Assembly (NCBI GenBank): GCA_028714275.1
Contig: JAQTMP010000017.1
Span: 1 to 15,509 of the forward strand
Direction of reading: 5' to 3'
Length of the DNA: 15,509 nt
Source: Candidatus Paceibacterota bacterium
GTDB taxonomy: Bacteria > Patescibacteriota > Minisyncoccia > Phycocordibacterales > CAINVO01
Position numbers and translations under genes: made by a program. The number at the start of each line of letters is the position of its first letter. Position 1 is the first letter of the stretch. The notes beneath the pieces are model-generated. The model was not told the DNA's origin and made no database searches. It saw only the letters and a list, made by a program, of their open reading frames with translations. Of this stretch, positions 12,926 through 15,509 are shown piece after piece.

Positions 12926-13975
12926 ATGCTTGATTTCAGAAAAATAGTCAGAGGTTTTTTTAAAGCGCCGGCAGAGGTTTTAGAGAAGGCAGTGGAGATA
13001 GCCGAGAAAGAAGAAAAGGTGATTGTGAATAAAAAACCTTTCAAACTGGCTGAGGAATATTTTAATACTTTGGGACCCGGACTGACCACTGGGGCAGCCG
13101 ACGATGATCCCTCTGGCATCGCTACTTATTCTCAGACAGGTGCGCAGTACGGTTTCCAACTCCTCTGGCTGTCTCTTTTTACATTTCCTTTCATGGCTAT
13201 TATTCAGGAAATGTGTGCCAGGATCGGTTTGGTGACCGGTCAAGGTCTGGCTGCCAATATAAGGCATCATTATCCAAGAAAAATTTTGTATGGGGTTACG
13301 GCTCTGCTTTTTGTTGCCAATACTTTAAACATCGCGGCAGATTTGGGGGCGATGGCTTCGAGCACCAAACTTCTCTTGCCGCATATTAGCCTGGGTCTTT
13401 TGGTGGTGGCATTTGCAGTTTTGAGTTTATTGTTACAAATATTCACTACCTATGCCCGCTATGCTAAATTTCTTAAATACATGGCCTTGGCGCTGCTCTC
13501 GTATGTTTTTGTCGCTTTTGCCATTCGGCTTGATTGGGGCAACGCTTTACATCACACCCTTGTACCTGCGCTGACTTTTTCCAAAGATCAGATTTTTTTG
13601 CTTTGCGGTATTTTGGGAACAACGATTTCACCCTATCTTTTCTTCTGGCAAACTTCTCAGGAAGTAGAGGAGGAGATTTTGAATGGAGAAAAAACTATCA
13701 AGGAAAGAAAAGACCATATTCATACAGCCGAGTTGCGGCGCATGCGAGTAGACGTCTGGTCAGGGATGTTTTTTTCAAACCTAGTCATGTTCTTTATCAT
13801 CCTCGCCTGCGCCGCTACTCTGTATGCCAATGGCATTACCAATATCGTCACCGCTGATCAGGCGGCGGCGGCCATTCGACCCTTTGGCGGGGACCTGACC
13901 TATTTCTTTTTTGCCATTGGGATTATTGGGACTGGCCTCTTGGCTACTCCGGTCTTGGCTGGATCGACGGCCTAA
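12926..13975 (+). CDS. Nramp-family divalent metal transporter, N-terminal 349 residues before an in-frame TAA
   Basis: This is a multi-pass inner-membrane protein of the Nramp (SLC11/MntH-like, PF01566) family. After a 40-residue charged N-terminal extension, helix 1 contains GAADDDPSGIATYSQTGAQ (57-73 region) with D61-P62-S63-G64 where classical Nramps have DPGN. Helix 6 reads GTTISPYLFFWQ (231-242) where manganese/iron transporters have a methionine (MPH motif). The coordinating Asp and helix breaks are kept but the Met is not, so the ion preference may differ. It belongs to an Nramp-related branch that I recall from bacterial genomes as DPSG/SPY. The frame ends at TAA 13973-13975 after PVLAGSTA, about 109 codons short. 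It lies 5 bases after secA. Confidence 0.85.
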   Translation: MLDFRKIVRGFFKAPAEVLEKAVEIAEKEEKVIVNKKPFKLAEEYFNTLGPGLTTGAADDDPSGIATYSQTGAQYGFQLLWLSLFTFPFMAIIQEMCARIGLVTGQGLAANIRHHYPRKILYGVTALLFVANTLNIAADLGAMASSTKLLLPHISLGLLVVAFAVLSLLLQIFTTYARYAKFLKYMALALLSYVFVAFAIRLDWGNALHHTLVPALTFSKDQIFLLCGILGTTISPYLFFWQTSQEVEEEILNGEKTIKERKDHIHTAELRRMRVDVWSGMFFSNLVMFFIILACAATLYANGITNIVTADQAAAAIRPFGGDLTYFFFAIGIIGTGLLATPVLAGSTA

Positions 13976-14302
13976 GCAGTCTCTGAAAGCTTTGGCTGGA
14001 AGCAGGGTCTTTATCGCAAGCTTAAGCAGGCGTATGCTTTTTACGGTGTTATTATCGTATCCATGATTGTGGGCTTGATTGCAAACTTTGTGCATCTTGA
14101 CCCCATCAAAGGTCTGATCTACGCGGCTGTGTTCAACGGAATTATTTCACCTGTGGTACTATTTTTTATTGTCAGGTTGAGTGGCAATAAAAGGATCATG
14201 ACTGATTACAAAAATCATCCTTTCATCGCCCTCTGCGGGTGGTTTATTACTATCCTGATGGCCATTTCAGGAGTGGCCGCCATTGCCTCTCTTTTCTTTT
14301 AA
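13976..14302 (+). pseudogene. C-terminal remainder of the Nramp-like transporter, after the in-frame TAA
   Basis: Straight after TAA the same frame continues AVSESFGWKQGLYRKLKQAY and runs 108 sense codons to TAA 14300-14302 with no other break. It contains three hydrophobic segments (FYGVIIVSMIVGLIANFV, YAAVFNGIISPVVLFFIVRL, WFITILMAISGVAAIASLF), as expected for helices 9 to 11. Homologues read AGS(A/T)AY-A(V/L)(S/A)E at this junction, so the stop most simply replaces Tyr; TAT or TAC to TAA needs one change. The full gene is 458 codons (12926-14302), a normal length. An ATG at 14063 could start a 79-residue fragment, but that would not make a working transporter. Confidence 0.83.
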
Positions 14303-14320
14303 AAATTTAATCAAAAAAAC

Positions 14321-14788
14321 ATGAATAAAAAAATTCCTCATTCTCTAGAATATTTGAAGTCACTTCGCAAGCCTATCCTCAACACGGCGGTTGAATCCAA
14401 GACAAGGCTGCGGCCGCTTGAAAAATTTGCGGTTTGGATCACTCAGCACGTAGGCACCATGGGGTTTTTTGGCATTATTTTTTTCTGGACAATCATCTGG
14501 CTTGGCTGGAACGTTTTGGCTCCGGCCCAGTTTCATTTTGATCCCTATCCGGCCTTTGTTTTTTGGCTTTTTATTTCCAACCTCGTGCAGCTAATGCTCA
14601 TGCCTCTGATCATGCTCGGGCAAAACCTCCAGGGCAAGCATGCCGATATGCGGGCCGAAGCGGATTTTGAGCTAAACACCCGGGCTGAGAGGGAAATCGA
14701 AACAATCTTGCTGCATTTGGAAAATCAAAGTGAGCTGATTTTGAAAATTTTACATAATCTGGAAAAAACTGAAAATAAAATATTTTAA
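14321..14788 (+). CDS. DUF1003 family membrane protein
   Basis: This 155-residue protein has two membrane helices: GTMGFFGIIFFWTIIWLGWN (45-64) and FWLFISNLVQLMLMPLIMLG (81-100). DPYP (74-77) lies between them. After the second comes GQNLQGKHADMRAEADFELN (100-119) and a charged helix with AEREIETILLHLENQ. This order (two helices, DPYPF-like motif, then Q-N-x-Q-x-x-x-x-x-x-R-A-E-x-D-x-E-x-N) is the DUF1003 signature. The family is found in many bacteria, sometimes near cation transporters, but no biochemical role is established. It begins 18 bases after the Nramp-like gene and is followed by the ZIP gene after 13 bases, so it sits in a putative metal-homeostasis operon. No strong Shine-Dalgarno is seen. 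Confidence 0.85.
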   Translation: MNKKIPHSLEYLKSLRKPILNTAVESKTRLRPLEKFAVWITQHVGTMGFFGIIFFWTIIWLGWNVLAPAQFHFDPYPAFVFWLFISNLVQLMLMPLIMLGQNLQGKHADMRAEADFELNTRAEREIETILLHLENQSELILKILHNLEKTENKIF

Positions 14789-14801
14789 AGCCTAAAGATT
14801 T

Positions 14802-15509
14802 ATGTCACTCCCTTTTATCTTTTCTCTCATTGCGGCTGTCGTCTCCACTACTTGTGGCGGCTTGGTAGCCCTCCGCTACAAGGACAAGATCCATCTCATT
14901 CTTGGTTTTACTGCAGGGGTGCTTTTGTCAGTGGTAGCCTTTGATTTATTACCCGAGATATTTTCCCTGACCAAGGAGCTTGCGGTGGACGCTATCCTGC
15001 CCATGATTTTCTTGGTGATTGGTTTTTTGCTTTTCCATATTGCTGAAAAACTTTTACTTATTCACCATACTCACGAGGATCAGTATGGTGAGCACAAGCA
15101 TCCAAACGTGGGAGTTCTTTCTGCCCTGGCTCTAGCTGGACATTCTTTTTTGGATGGAGTGGGGATTGGGATTGGCTTTCATATTTCGGCTACGCTTGGA
15201 GCCGTCATTGCCTTTGCCGTAGTAGCGCACGACTTTTCTGATGGACTCAATACCGTTTCTCTGATGTTGGCTCATAAAAACACGGATCGCAGGTCCCTTT
15301 GGCTGCTGTCAGTTGATGCCCTCGCTCCAGTTGTAGGAGGTTTTTCCACTTTTTTCTTTACCATTTCAGCTGGGCAGACCCTGATGTACCTTGGCTTTTT
15401 TGCCGGTTTTCTCCTTTATATCGGAGCCTCCGATATTTTGCCCGAAGCCCATAGTCAAAATTCATCCTGGAAAACTATCGTTGCTACGCTGGTAGGGGTC
15501 ATCTTTATG
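14802..15509 (+). CDS. ZIP family divalent metal transporter, C-terminus cut by window edge
   Basis: The frame is open from ATG 14802 to the right edge (236 codons). ZIP proteins move zinc and other divalent metals across the membrane. The two metal-binding helices are clear: GHSFLDG (H114, D118) and HDFSDG (H143, D144, D147). A His-rich loop HHTHEDQYGEHKH (88-100) precedes them, as usual for the variable loop between helices 3 and 4. DILPEAH at 211-217 is the conserved motif near the penultimate helix. The N-terminus starts directly with helix 1. Little of the C-terminus should be missing, since most short bacterial ZIPs have 240-270 residues. It is placed after the Nramp-like and DUF1003 genes. 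Confidence 0.92.
   Translation, partial: MSLPFIFSLIAAVVSTTCGGLVALRYKDKIHLILGFTAGVLLSVVAFDLLPEIFSLTKELAVDAILPMIFLVIGFLLFHIAEKLLLIHHTHEDQYGEHKHPNVGVLSALALAGHSFLDGVGIGIGFHISATLGAVIAFAVVAHDFSDGLNTVSLMLAHKNTDRRSLWLLSVDALAPVVGGFSTFFFTISAGQTLMYLGFFAGFLLYIGASDILPEAHSQNSSWKTIVATLVGVIFM

Noticed and set aside
5195..13975. Alternative genetic code across the genome (UAR as Tyr)
   Set aside because: secA, the ligase gene and wecB all end at TAA, and the basic peptide at TAG, at the expected places, so general reassignment is unlikely; only local suppression, mutation or error remains.

Overview
The window looks like a chromosomal piece from a Candidate Phyla Radiation (Patescibacteria) bacterium, probably of the Parcubacteria type. 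This is an inference, not a database result. It rests on the compact surface-glycan operon, an 800-residue O-antigen ligase-like protein with a TPR tail, a SecA carrying an extra segment in its first nucleotide-binding domain, tiny intergenic gaps, and at least two promoters that sit right on the start codon, as in leaderless mRNAs. TGA, TAA and TAG all end genes here, so the code appears standard.

Layout. Positions 1-6190 (minus strand) hold a surface-polysaccharide operon read right to left: Wzx-like flippase, GT11 fucosyltransferase, GT2 glycosyltransferase, GT-D-like glycosyltransferase, wecB, GT-B (GT4-like) glycosyltransferase and a truncated methyltransferase. Neighbouring genes overlap by a few bases or are separated by 3-14 bases. 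A divergent, overlapping promoter pair near 6222-6254 separates this operon from the plus-strand O-antigen ligase/TPR gene (6240-8642). Together these genes could make, flip and polymerise or ligate a surface glycan containing ManNAc- and fucose-type sugars. From 8641 to 10380 there is an unusual stretch rich in RNA structure. It contains a 116-base element with a perfect 31-bp stem and two internal hairpins, a coiled-coil gene with eight 14-residue repeats, two tandem small-RNA candidates that share a perfect 14-nt complementary stretch, a 105-base rod-like hairpin, a lone DnaA box in AT-rich DNA, and a 27-residue Lys/Ala peptide gene. Then come secA (10413-12920) and a metal-transport group (Nramp-like, DUF1003, ZIP) running off the right edge.

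Most notable points: (1) the flippase and the Nramp-like gene are each cut by one in-frame stop (TAG at 5195-5197, TAA at 13973-13975), with the rest of each protein intact in the same frame, and both stops fall where I would expect tyrosine; (2) the two adjacent candidate small RNAs carry perfectly complementary segments, one single-stranded and one in an apical loop; (3) two large inverted-repeat structures flank the coiled-coil gene and small-RNA block. These are sequence readings that I could not test by alignment, folding or expression data.
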